Below are positions 15,015-22,480 of a stretch of 64,000 bases of DNA, one piece after another. Numbering within the stretch: position 1 is the first letter of the stretch; each line of letters opens with the position of its first letter. The stretch spans positions 307,327 through 371,326 of the forward strand of contig CAKQUX010000002.1 of the NCBI GenBank assembly GCA_934277645.1, in the 5' to 3' direction. A program made the position numbers and the translations under genes. Below the pieces are notes generated by a model that was given only the letters and a program-made list of their open reading frames with translations, had not been told where the DNA came from and searched no databases. This stretch comes from an uncultured Clostridia bacterium (GTDB taxonomy: Bacteria; Bacillota; Clostridia; Christensenellales; CAG-917).

Positions 15015-17315
15015 TTAATTTCGGTTATAAATTTTGTTTAAGGCGTTCACGGTCGCCTGAGCGTCTTTACAATATATGCCCCCGATCATATCGGCATACT
15101 CCTGTGTAATTACCGCACCGCCTACTAAAATCGGCAGGTCGAATTTTTCTCTTACAAGTTTTATGGTAGTTGCCATATTTTCGGCAGTAGTCGTCATAAG
15201 GGCGGATAGTCCGAGAGAGCAAGGATAATATTTTTCGACGGCTTTCAAAACTTCGTCGTAATCGACGTCTCTGCCAAGGTCGATAACAGTGTAACCGTAA
15301 TTTTTGACAAGCGATTTAACTATGTTTTTGCCTATGTCGTGGATATCGCCTTTTACCGTCGCAATCAAAAATACGTTTCCGTTTGAAACGGAACTGCCGC
15401 CTTGACGAGATTCGATAACGTCGAATGCGGCTTTCGCGGCTTCGCTCGATGCGAGAAGTTGCGGAAGAAAGACCTTTCCAGTTTCATACAGTTTTCCTAT
15501 TTCTTCCAGCGCGGGAATGACTTCCTTTTTTGCTAACGACATTCCTTCGCCGTTACAGATTAAAACTTCGGTTTTAGCCTTTGCGGCGTCGGCTTGCCCC
15601 GTTACGATTAAATCGAAAAGACTTGCGGTTTCGTCGGCGGTCGGTGTCGTGACAGACGCGACGTTTTCGATATATTCGGTTGCGGCATTCTCCTTTCCCA
15701 AAAGGAAATTAACGGCAAACTCGTTTCCTGAAAGTCCTATCATAGACGGGTTGACAATTCCAAGCGTTAGTCCTGCCGCTTTTGTCATCTCGTAAAATGA
15801 CGCGTTTATAATTTCGCGATTAGGCATTCCGAACGAAACGTTCGACACGCCGAGTGCGGTTTTTATTCCTTTTTTGGTCAATGCCGTCACCGTATCGGCA
15901 GTGACTTTTGCCGCCCCGAATGTCGAAGCTTCCGACAGCGTAAGAGCGTCGATTATAATACGGTCTTTCGTTATGCCGTAATTTAGCGCCGTGTTTATTA
16001 TTTTATCGGCAAGTTTCAACCTGCCGTCTACGGTTGACGGAATTCCGTTTTCATCCATCGTAAGACCGATTACGACAGCTCCGTATTTTTTGACAAGCGG
16101 CAAGACGGCTTTCATTTTTTCTTCGCTTGCGTCAACACTGTTTACGATTGCTCGTCCGTCGTAAAGTCGCAAGGCTTTTTCCAATACTTCGGGTTTTGAC
16201 GTGTCGATTTGAAGCGGCAGAGTGGTGACTGCGCTAAGTCTGTTTAACATTTCAGTCATAGCGTGTGATTCGTCTATGCCGCTTACGCCGACGTTTACGT
16301 CAAGAAGGTCTGCGCCCTGTTTTTCTTGTTTAATGCCTTCCGAAGTCAAAAAGTCGAAGTTGTTTTCTCTGAGCGCGGCTTGCACTTTCTTTTTGCCGGT
16401 TGGGTTTATACGTTCGCCGCACACGACGTGGCGGTTGAGTTTTAATGTTTTATAAGCAGAGCAAATTGTGGTAGGAATTTCGATGAACTTTCTTTTGACG
16501 CAATTAAGTTTCGATAAAAGTTCTATATGCTTAGGTGTTGTTCCGCAACAGCCGCCGAGAATAGAAACACCTGAATTTGCTATTTTTTCCATTGCGGAAT
16601 CAAACTCGTTTTCGTCAATGTCGTAAACGGTTTTTCCGTTTACGGATTTCGGCATACCTGCATTAGGTTTTATGATAACGGGCAAATCGGTCGAAGCTAA
16701 AAAAGTTTTGGCGATGTCCGCCATTTCGTTAGGACCGACAGAGCAGTTTGCGCCGAGAGCGTCAACTCCGAGCGAATCCATAACGGTTGCGAATGCCGCC
16801 GCATCTACGCCGAAAAACGTTCGTCCGCCTTTATCGAAGCTCATTGTTACAGTGACGGGAAGAGAGCTGTTTTCCTTTGCCGCCAAAACTGCCGCTCTTG
16901 CTTCGGTAAGATTTGTCATGGTTTCGATTGCGATATAGTCGGTTCTGTCTTTCGCAAGAAGAACGATTTCTTTGAAAGCGTCGTATGCTTCGTCGAAACT
17001 TATGCCGCCGTCGCCGACGATTTTGCCGAGCGGACCTATATCGAGTGCAACGAAACGGCTGTTTGCCGCCTTTGCGTTTTGTATTGCCGCATCGATAATT
17101 TCGCCGAGATTGTTATATTTAAAACGGTTTGCGCCGAACGTGTTTGTATAAACGACGTCCGCGCCGCTTAAAACGTATTCGCGGTGAATTTCCGTGACGG
17201 CTTCGGCATTTGAAAGATTGAGAAGTTCAGGCTGACCGAAAAGGTTTTTACTAAGGAACATACTTCCCATGCCGCCGTCTAAAATTAAACGTTCAGAAAA
17301 ATCGATTTTAGTCAT
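15015..17315 (-). CDS. metH: Cobalamin-dependent methionine synthase, core domains only
   Basis: 766 residues versus about 1150-1230 for full MetH. Homocysteine domain (1-275) carries zinc ligands Cys191 (GANCS) and Cys256/257 (GGCCGTT); pterin domain (about 290-545) has GERINPTGKK; cap and B12 domain (about 560-766) has GDIHDIGKN with axial ligand His659. The C-terminal SAM-binding reactivation domain is missing and is supplied by the next gene upstream, which overlaps by 8 nt. It transfers methyl from methyltetrahydrofolate to homocysteine. metF precedes it in the same operon, and the B12 uptake operon lies downstream. Confidence 0.93.
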   Translation of the reverse strand: MTKIDFSERLILDGGMGSMFLSKNLFGQPELLNLSNAEAVTEIHREYVLSGADVVYTNTFGANRFKYNNLGEIIDAAIQNAKAANSRFVALDIGPLGKIVGDGGISFDEAYDAFKEIVLLAKDRTDYIAIETMTNLTEARAAVLAAKENSSLPVTVTMSFDKGGRTFFGVDAAAFATVMDSLGVDALGANCSVGPNEMADIAKTFLASTDLPVIIKPNAGMPKSVNGKTVYDIDENEFDSAMEKIANSGVSILGGCCGTTPKHIELLSKLNCVKRKFIEIPTTICSAYKTLKLNRHVVCGERINPTGKKKVQAALRENNFDFLTSEGIKQEKQGADLLDVNVGVSGIDESHAMTEMLNRLSAVTTLPLQIDTSKPEVLEKALRLYDGRAIVNSVDASEEKMKAVLPLVKKYGAVVIGLTMDENGIPSTVDGRLKLADKIINTALNYGITKDRIIIDALTLSEASTFGAAKVTADTVTALTKKGIKTALGVSNVSFGMPNREIINASFYEMTKAAGLTLGIVNPSMIGLSGNEFAVNFLLGKENAATEYIENVASVTTPTADETASLFDLIVTGQADAAKAKTEVLICNGEGMSLAKKEVIPALEEIGKLYETGKVFLPQLLASSEAAKAAFDVIESRQGGSSVSNGNVFLIATVKGDIHDIGKNIVKSLVKNYGYTVIDLGRDVDYDEVLKAVEKYYPCSLGLSALMTTTAENMATTIKLVREKFDLPILVGGAVITQEYADMIGGIYCKDAQATVNALNKIYNRN

Positions 17316-17871
17316 AAATTCCGATAACCCCCGTGACGCTTTTTGTGGGGCGCATCATATCGCCTTTTGTCGTGGAAACTCCGATAAGTTTCGGAGCGTT
17401 TAAGAAGTTTAAAAAGTTTTGTTGTTCGGCAAGCTTTGTGTCGTCGAAGCCGATAGAAAAACGCGCGGTGATTTTTCCGCCAATTGCATTATAAATTTCA
17501 CTTTGTATTTTGTCGCACAACTTTTCGATAAGTATAAGTCCGCATTGGTCGATAAGATAAGCGAGTTCGAGATTTTCGTATTTTGTTTTTTCGATAAGTC
17601 TATCGAAATCGTCGCCCAATGTCACGCAAAACAGCGCCGCTTTTTTACAACCGTCAAGGTGTTTAGCAAGAGAAGAGCCGCTTATAGAAAGAGAATTGTC
17701 AAAAACCGTTTTATCTGTCAATCTGTTTACGGCTACTACTTTCCAAACGGTTTTTTCATTTGCGGTCGCTTGCGAAAGACGAACGGCGGAAGTCAAAATT
17801 TCGTCGTTGTAAAAAATCGGCTTTTTCCTGCCGCAAATCTGTTCTAAAAGCTCTTGTTTAGTAAGTTCCAT
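17308..17871 (-). CDS. Methionine synthase activation domain protein
   Basis: 187 residues matching the vitamin B12-dependent methionine synthase activation region as a stand-alone protein: central AALFCVTLGDDFDRLI, LIDQCGLILIEKLCD, and RFSIGFDDTKLAEQ. In full-length MetH this domain binds SAM and re-methylates oxidised cob(II)alamin. The C-terminus TGVIGIYD overlaps metH by 8 nt, so the two are coupled. The typical RxxxGY SAM motif is altered (RFSIGFDD), common for split forms. A CAGGG site precedes the ATG. Confidence 0.88.
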   Translation of the reverse strand: MELTKQELLEQICGRKKPIFYNDEILTSAVRLSQATANEKTVWKVVAVNRLTDKTVFDNSLSISGSSLAKHLDGCKKAALFCVTLGDDFDRLIEKTKYENLELAYLIDQCGLILIEKLCDKIQSEIYNAIGGKITARFSIGFDDTKLAEQQNFLNFLNAPKLIGVSTTKGDMMRPTKSVTGVIGIYD

Positions 17872-17891
17872 ATGCCCTGCGACTATTAGAT

Positions 17892-18788
17892 TTATTTTAT
17901 ATCGTCAAATCGAAATTTAGGCCAGTCGGCGATTCCGAATTCGTTTCTGATGGCCGGGAACACTTTGTCGGCGACGTCAGTTCTGTTCATAGTGTAAAGG
18001 TGAATACCTTTTACGCCGTGATTGACAAGGTCTATAATTTGCGCATTGCATAACTCGATTCCCTTTTTGAAGAAGTCCTCTTCGCTAAGGTCGCTGTTTG
18101 CTAGATCCGCAAATGGTTTAGGGAGCGAAGCGTTTGACAGTTCAATCGTTCGCTTAATTGCCTTTTTTGTAAACATAGGCATTATGCCTGCCGACACGGG
18201 AACGTTTATTCCGTGTATGTCAAGTTTGTCCAAAAATCTGAAATAACAATCGTTGTCATAAAAAAGCTGAGTTACTAAGTGGCTTACGCCGGCGTCTATT
18301 TTAAGTTTTAAATTTTCGACGTCAATGTCAAGCGACTCGGCGTCGGGATGTTTTTCGGGATAGCAAGCGCCCAGAAGGTTGAAATCGGGATGATTTGTTT
18401 TTATGTACTTAGCAAGGTCGCTCGCGTGTGAAAAATCGTAAAACTTACTTTCGCTTACGATATCGCCGCGCAATGCAAGAATGTTTTCGATGCCTTTTCT
18501 CTTTAACATTTTAAGTAATTCTTCAAGTTTGTCTATTGTCATATTGACAGCAGTCATATGCGCGACGGTGTCTATTCCGAATGCGTCGACGGCAATGCTT
18601 GCAACGTCGGCAGTCGTGTCACTGCCGAATCCGCCTGCGCCGTAAGTGACGGAAACGTAATCGGCTCCGACAGACTTTATGCTTTTGAGCGCTCTAATGA
18701 CGCCTTCGAGATTGCCGCTTGTTTTCGGCGGAAAAACTTCCGCCGACAAGACGAGTTTTTTTGTTTTGAACAAATCGCAAGTTTTCAT
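17892..18788 (-). CDS. metF: Methylenetetrahydrofolate reductase
   Basis: 298 residues, TIM barrel. Opens with KKLVLSAEVFPPKT (catalytic Glu), then DYVSVTYGAGG, ENILALRGD and LVTQLFYDND, the usual MTHFR motifs. It makes 5-methyl-THF for the metH product downstream; gaps of 20 nt and an overlap show an operon metF-activation domain-metH. No Shine-Dalgarno; TAGACA-17-TATACT ends 6 nt before the ATG, implying a leaderless mRNA. Confidence 0.93.
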   Translation of the reverse strand: MKTCDLFKTKKLVLSAEVFPPKTSGNLEGVIRALKSIKSVGADYVSVTYGAGGFGSDTTADVASIAVDAFGIDTVAHMTAVNMTIDKLEELLKMLKRKGIENILALRGDIVSESKFYDFSHASDLAKYIKTNHPDFNLLGACYPEKHPDAESLDIDVENLKLKIDAGVSHLVTQLFYDNDCYFRFLDKLDIHGINVPVSAGIMPMFTKKAIKRTIELSNASLPKPFADLANSDLSEEDFFKKGIELCNAQIIDLVNHGVKGIHLYTMNRTDVADKVFPAIRNEFGIADWPKFRFDDIK

Positions 18789-18794
18789 AATCTC

Positions 18795-18823
18795 AGTATA
18801 TCATTACGTTATGTTTTTGTCTA
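18795..18823 (-). promoter_or_regulatory. metF-metH operon promoter, leaderless type
   Basis: Minus strand TAGACA (18818-18823), 17 nt, TATACT (18795-18800), 6 nt to ATG 18788. No SAM riboswitch or T-box fits in the space upstream. Confidence 0.75.
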
Positions 18824-18870
18824 ACTTTTCCGTTGCTTTAATTAACCGAAAGAAGTGTTATGTAAACAAA

Positions 18871-18896
18871 AAAAGAAAGGGCATAGCCCTTTCTTT
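18871..18896 (-). terminator. Terminator of the 66-residue gene
   Basis: Perfect stem AAAGAAAGGGC with GCCCTTTCTTT, loop ATA, T-run on the minus strand. Confidence 0.85.
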
Positions 18897-18898
18897 AC

Positions 18899-19099
18899 CT
18901 ATTTAAGTTGCGAAAGTTTTCTAAACTTCGGACACGCTCCGCGGCCGGCGCTCATTTCTTCGGACGTACCGCTGAACGCTTGACAACAAGCTTTTGCTTG
19001 TTCTGTTGCTACCTTCGACCTATCAGGGCTAACGACCCTATTAGGCTCTTTCCAATTTGCGCAAGTCGCGCAACATTGTCTGTGATTAGGATATTCCAT
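18899..19099 (-). CDS. Small cysteine-rich protein
   Basis: 66 residues with five to six cysteines: CCATCANW near the N-terminus, ACCQAF in the middle and ACPKFRKL near the end. The pattern suggests a metal-binding or disulfide-linked mini-domain. AGGGGG lies upstream of the ATG and a strong terminator follows, so it is a real single-gene unit. I do not recognise the family. Confidence 0.7.
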   Translation of the reverse strand: MEYPNHRQCCATCANWKEPNRVVSPDRSKVATEQAKACCQAFSGTSEEMSAGRGACPKFRKLSQLK

Positions 19100-19186
19100 A
19101 ACGCTTTCCCCCTTTGGTTATTGTTGTAATTAAATTATAACTATCGATTAAAATTTGTCAATATGCGTTTTAAAATTTGTCATAAT

Positions 19187-19215
19187 TTGTCGAAAACCGT
19201 TTTTTGTGTTAAAAT
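19187..19215 (+). promoter_or_regulatory. DUF5131 gene promoter, leaderless type
   Basis: TTGTCG (19187-19192), 17 nt, TAAAAT (19210-19215), 7 nt to ATG 19223. The -35 lies inside TTTGTCGAA, which equals the Spo0A-box consensus; this may be chance. Confidence 0.7.
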
Positions 19216-19222
19216 GATAAAA

Positions 19223-20149
19223 ATGCACGATATATGGAATCCTTGGCATGGTTGCAAGAAGTGTAGCGAAGGCTGTCAGAATTGTTATATGTATCACATG
19301 GACGCCAAGCACGGCAACTTCGACAGCGAAACCGTCCGAAAAACGAATATGATGAATTATCCTTTGCTAAGGGATAAAAACGGAAGTTATCGTATAAAAA
19401 GCGGCGAAACGGTCCGAATATGTATGACTTCCGATTTTTTCGTGGAAGAAGCCGACAAGTGGCGTGGCGAGGCTTTTGAAGTTATCGCATCTCGTCCCGA
19501 CGTGAAGTTTTTCATTCTGACAAAACGTCCCGAGCGGGTCGAAAAACTTTTGCCACAGTGGTGGGGCGACGGACTTGAAAACGTTTTGTTTAACGTTACC
19601 TGCGAAAATCAAAAGAGAACGGACGAGCGTATTCCGATTATGTTCGGACTCCCTTTTAAACATAAGGGCATTATGACGGCTCCGCTTCTTGAAGAAATTA
19701 CAATCGAAAAGTATCTTCAAAAAGGAATAATCGAACAAGTCGTTTGCGGCGGTGAAAATTATAACGGCGCAAGAGAATGTAATTACGATTGGGTTAAAAG
19801 ACTGTCCGACGAGTGTAAAAGTCAAAACGTCACGTTTGCTTTTATCGAAACGGGAAACAACTACGTTAAACACGGCGAAAGATTTTTTGGCGAATCGAAA
19901 CAACAACAAGCCAAAAGGGCATATTTCGAACGCCTTGAAGTTGTAGGCAAAAAACCTGAATATTATTATAGCGACGGATTCGGACTGCCGCTTAAAGACG
20001 ACGAACTTTATAAGCCGCATTACAGACGTATTTGCCTGACGTGCGGTTCGCGACTTATCTGCAACGGATGCTCGGATTGCGGGAAATGTACCGATGAAAT
20101 AGTTTCCGAAAAAGAAGTCAAAGCGTTTGACGAAAGGGCAAAACTTTAA
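19223..20149 (+). CDS. DUF5131 (phage Gp37/Gp68-like) protein
   Basis: 308 residues from ATG 19223; an upstream in-frame start at 19163 lies in the promoter and has no ribosome site. The N-terminus reads WNPWHGCKKCSEGCQNCYMY, the family's conserved cysteine motif reminiscent of radical-SAM iron-sulfur sites, and FFILTKRPERV and NVTCENQKRTDERIP are typical internal blocks. The C-terminus has a zinc-ribbon-like cluster (CLTCG-x8-C-x2-CSDCGKC). Members occur in phages, plasmids and mobile regions; the reaction is unknown. It is the first gene of an accessory patch next to tRNA-Pro and ends in its own terminator. Confidence 0.85.
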   Translation: MHDIWNPWHGCKKCSEGCQNCYMYHMDAKHGNFDSETVRKTNMMNYPLLRDKNGSYRIKSGETVRICMTSDFFVEEADKWRGEAFEVIASRPDVKFFILTKRPERVEKLLPQWWGDGLENVLFNVTCENQKRTDERIPIMFGLPFKHKGIMTAPLLEEITIEKYLQKGIIEQVVCGGENYNGARECNYDWVKRLSDECKSQNVTFAFIETGNNYVKHGERFFGESKQQQAKRAYFERLEVVGKKPEYYYSDGFGLPLKDDELYKPHYRRICLTCGSRLICNGCSDCGKCTDEIVSEKEVKAFDERAKL

Positions 20150-20277
20150 GTCTAGGCAAAGTTTTTACACAACTTTATCAAAAGTTGTCCGTTCAAAAAA
20201 TTGCGTTTTGTGTTATATTTAGCTTAGCAAAGGTAAAACTTTCTCTCTTCCAACCTTTGCTGGCCTTAAAGGCAGTC

Positions 20278-20310
20278 AAAGAGCAAGCATAGCTTGCTCT
20301 TTATACTTTT
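20278..20310 (+). terminator. Terminator of the DUF5131 gene
   Basis: Stem AAAGAGCAAGC with GCTTGCTCTTT, loop ATA, followed by ATACTTTT. Confidence 0.8.
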
Positions 20311-20360
20311 AAGCCTTATGATTGCGGCAATCATTTTGTTGTTAAAAAATTTAAATATAA

Positions 20361-20389
20361 TTGACATTGCAATTAAATGTTGCTATTAT
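20361..20389 (+). promoter_or_regulatory. tRNA-Pro promoter
   Basis: TTGACA (20361-20366), 17 nt, TATTAT (20384-20389), with an extended TGn in front of the -10. A near-consensus promoter 10 nt before the tRNA. Confidence 0.85.
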
Positions 20390-20399
20390 ATTTAAGCAA

Positions 20400-20476
20400 C
20401 GAGGCGTGGCACAGTTTGGTAGTGCGTTCGGTTCGGGACCGAAAGGCCGCAAGTTCGAATCTTGTCGCCTCGACCA
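20400..20476 (+). tRNA. tRNA-Pro (anticodon CGG)
   Basis: 77 nt with encoded CCA. Acceptor CGAGGCG/CGCCTCG, anticodon stem TTCGG/CCGAA around loop TTCGGGA (anticodon CGG), T arm with GTTCGAAT. Strong promoter before and terminator directly after; single-gene unit. Confidence 0.95.
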
Positions 20477-20479
20477 TGA

Positions 20480-20509
20480 AAAAACGAGCGATTTTCGCTC
20501 GTTTTTTTG
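20480..20509 (+). terminator. Terminator of tRNA-Pro
   Basis: AAAACGAGCG pairs with CGCTCGTTTT, loop ATTTT, then T-run. Confidence 0.88.
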
Positions 20510-20513
20510 ATTG

Positions 20514-20876
20514 CAACTTTAGTTGCAATCTTAGCTTAGCTAAAGCAAAGCTACATGGTCTCGTCGTGCATCGCTCGGCTCACGCTCGCAAGCGGCGTTT
20601 GCCTTCGCTTGCAATCTGCCTCGGTAATTAAAGCTGAGTGGTGGAACTTGCTGTTTGAAGACAACTTTAGTTGCAATTTTGGCTTAGCTAAAGCAAAGCT
20701 ACATGGTCTCGTCGTGCATCGCTCGGCTCACGCTCGCAAGCGGCGTTTGCCTACGCTTGCAATCTGCCTTGGTAATTAAAACTGAGTGGTGGAACTTGCT
20801 GTTTGAAGACAACTTTAGTTGCAATTTTGGCTTAGCTAAAGCAAAGCCACATGGTCTCGGTGTGCGTCGCTCGGCA
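20514..20876. repeat. 148-bp tandem repeat, about 2.5 copies, beside tRNA-Pro
   Basis: Near-identical units start at 20514, 20662 and 20810 (period 148), the third being partial. Each begins with the inverted repeat TTGCAACT-TT-AGTTGCAA and a TTAGCTTAGCTAA palindrome, followed by a GC-rich CGCTCGG/CACGCTCGCAAGCG part. Short reading frames across it merely follow the repeat. No gene; may be a recombination or mobility scar. Confidence 0.9.
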
Positions 20877-20922
20877 ACTTAAAGAAGATTTCTAAGGCTC
20901 GTTTTCTATTAACGGAGATATT

Positions 20923-21574
20923 ATGACTAAACAATTAAGCGAATATGAAATTGATAAGCAAAACAAAAAGCAGCGACTTGTAAGAAACGAGTTTTTGTAT
21001 TATAGCAATAGCGTCGGGAAATACGATATGCCGCTTATCAAAAGGCAAAGTGTAGACGTGGATAAAATTAAATTTTTAAGCTACGTTGACGCTAAAAAAG
21101 ACGACAGGAAAAACAAAGATAAGACGATTCATTTTTTTACTTATGACTGGAAGTTTGAAGACGTTTATCAAAATGCGAGTGAATGTTTAGGCAAGTTGAG
21201 TCAATACTATTGTGTGCTTAGCCCCGATTTCAGCGTATTCACAAATATGCCGTTATCTCTTCAAATCGAAAGCGTGTTTAAAAATCGTTGGTGCGGAGCG
21301 TTCTGGCAGAGCGAAGGTTTAAGAGTTATTCCGACTGTATCGTGGGGTGACGAAAGGTCGTTTGACTTTTGCTTTGACGGAAGAAGAAGGAGCGATAGTT
21401 GCGGTTAGCACCTATTTCAGAGAAAACTGTGAAGAAGAGTTTATGCTCGGCTACAACGAAATGATGAAAAGAATAAAGCCGAGTATGGTTCTTTGTTACG
21501 ATGAACCGTTCGGTTCGATGACGGGCAATATCAAAGAGTTTTGGCCGACCGCTTATAATGGACGAGGGAGTTAA
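20923..21574 (+). pseudogene. DUF4417 protein, frameshifted
   Basis: Frame one (20923-21408) gives MTKQLSEYEIDKQNKKQRLV through GDERSFDFCFDG; the continuation EEGAIVAVSTYFREN through FWPTAYNGRGS is in the +1 frame to 21574. Removing one A near 21378-21384 (GACGGAAGAAGAAGG) joins them into a normal DUF4417 protein of about 217 residues with its typical WGDERSFDFCFDG motif. DUF4417 proteins are found mostly in phage-like and mobile contexts; function unknown. A good CGGAGAT ribosome site is intact. Either a recent pseudogene or a one-base assembly error. Confidence 0.8.
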
Positions 21575-22116
21575 ACTATAAAGATTTAATTCGGTTTAAA
21601 TGGGAAAAGCGAAACAGAAACGTTTCGGGTCTCAATAAGGAAGATTTTAAATATTTCTACTATGACGACCCGTACGTTAAGGACCAAACGGTGCGATGTT
21701 CGATATGCGGCAATGAAGCGAAGCAAGATCAATTCGGAAACGGTGAATGCAAACATTGCGGCTGGAAATTCAGTAAGGACGAAGAGGACTTGGAAAAGTC
21801 GTTAGGAATAAGTTATCCTATGCTTGTTACGCCTACAACCGCAAGGGAAGAGTACAAAAAGGGGTTGCCGTTCAAAGCGACTTTCAACGAGTTTATAAAC
21901 GCGTTGTACTTTTACAGCGAAATGCTTTTTACATATAAGGGCGTATCTTACGAAGTGTTTTTAAAGGGCGACAAAACTATCGTGCTGTGCTCTGAAGATA
22001 TGCAACAAGAATACCCGTCGCGGCAAGAATTTGAAAGCAAGGCAAACGTTGACGGAAAGTTAGTAAAAGATATTTGGAATGAAGTCACGTTTGCAGGCTT
22101 TATGTATTGCGGTTAA
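21558..22116 (+). pseudogene. Zinc-ribbon protein, frameshifted near its start
   Basis: An ATG at 21558 overlaps the end of the DUF4417 gene but reads into a stop after seven codons. Removing one G from GAGGGAG (21564-21570) joins it to a long frame: ELNYKDLIRFKWEKRN, a zinc ribbon CSICG-x13-CKHCGW (about residues 49-72), then FNEFINALYFYSEML and a C-terminal FAGFMYCG. No in-frame ATG or TTG exists before the GTG at 21691, which would cut off the N-terminus. Not a family I recognise. It was probably co-transcribed with the DUF4417 gene; a terminator follows at 22247. Confidence 0.65.
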
Positions 22117-22246
22117 AATCTTAAAGAAAAGGTTTTACTTAAAGCTATAATTTCTCGCTAAAATTTTATAGCCGTCGTTTTAATAATAAGCAATCTAATT
22201 CAGATTTCAAACAAATATTTAATTAAGATTTAATAGATTTAGCAAC

Positions 22247-22275
22247 AAAAAAACGAGCTTTAAGCTCGTTTTTTG
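22247..22275 (+). terminator. Terminator of the accessory gene pair
   Basis: ACGAGCTT-T-AAGCTCGT stem inside A-run and T-run flanks. Confidence 0.85.
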
Positions 22276-22389
22276 TTTGTGTTATTTGTTTTGCTTATAT
22301 CGCCTATCGTAAAAATCGATAATCAATAAACTGAGATAAATCAGATGAGCATAATCGATTTAAAAAGAAAATCGATACGTTCGATATAG

Positions 22390-22418
22390 CCGACAATTCG
22401 GTTATATCGAATTGTCGG
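22390..22418. repeat. 11-bp perfect inverted repeat
   Basis: CCGACAATTCG, 7-nt spacer GTTATAT, CGAATTGTCGG. It lacks a T-run on either strand, so it is more like an operator or structured spacer than a terminator. It lies between the accessory patch and pgcA. Confidence 0.7.
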
Positions 22419-22461
22419 CGGCTATAATTTAAAGCCTGACAGGCGACAATCGGCAATTCAA

Positions 22462-22478
22462 AACGATTGACAATCGTT
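22462..22478 (-). terminator. Terminator of pgcA
   Basis: AACGATTG-A-CAATCGTT abuts the pgcA stop; minus-strand tail TTTTG is short, so efficiency is uncertain. Confidence 0.6.
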
Positions 22479-22480
22479 AT

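Noticed and set aside
18789..18870. SAM riboswitch upstream of metF
   Set aside because: The promoter ends 6 nt before the ATG, so there is no leader to hold one, and no conserved SAM-box words are seen.
20377..20779. Plus-strand frames through tRNA-Pro and the tandem repeat
   Set aside because: They read through a tRNA and follow the 148-bp repeat; identical C-termini only reflect the repeat.
20514..20876. CRISPR-like array
   Set aside because: Repeat unit is 148 bp with no variable spacers and no cas genes.
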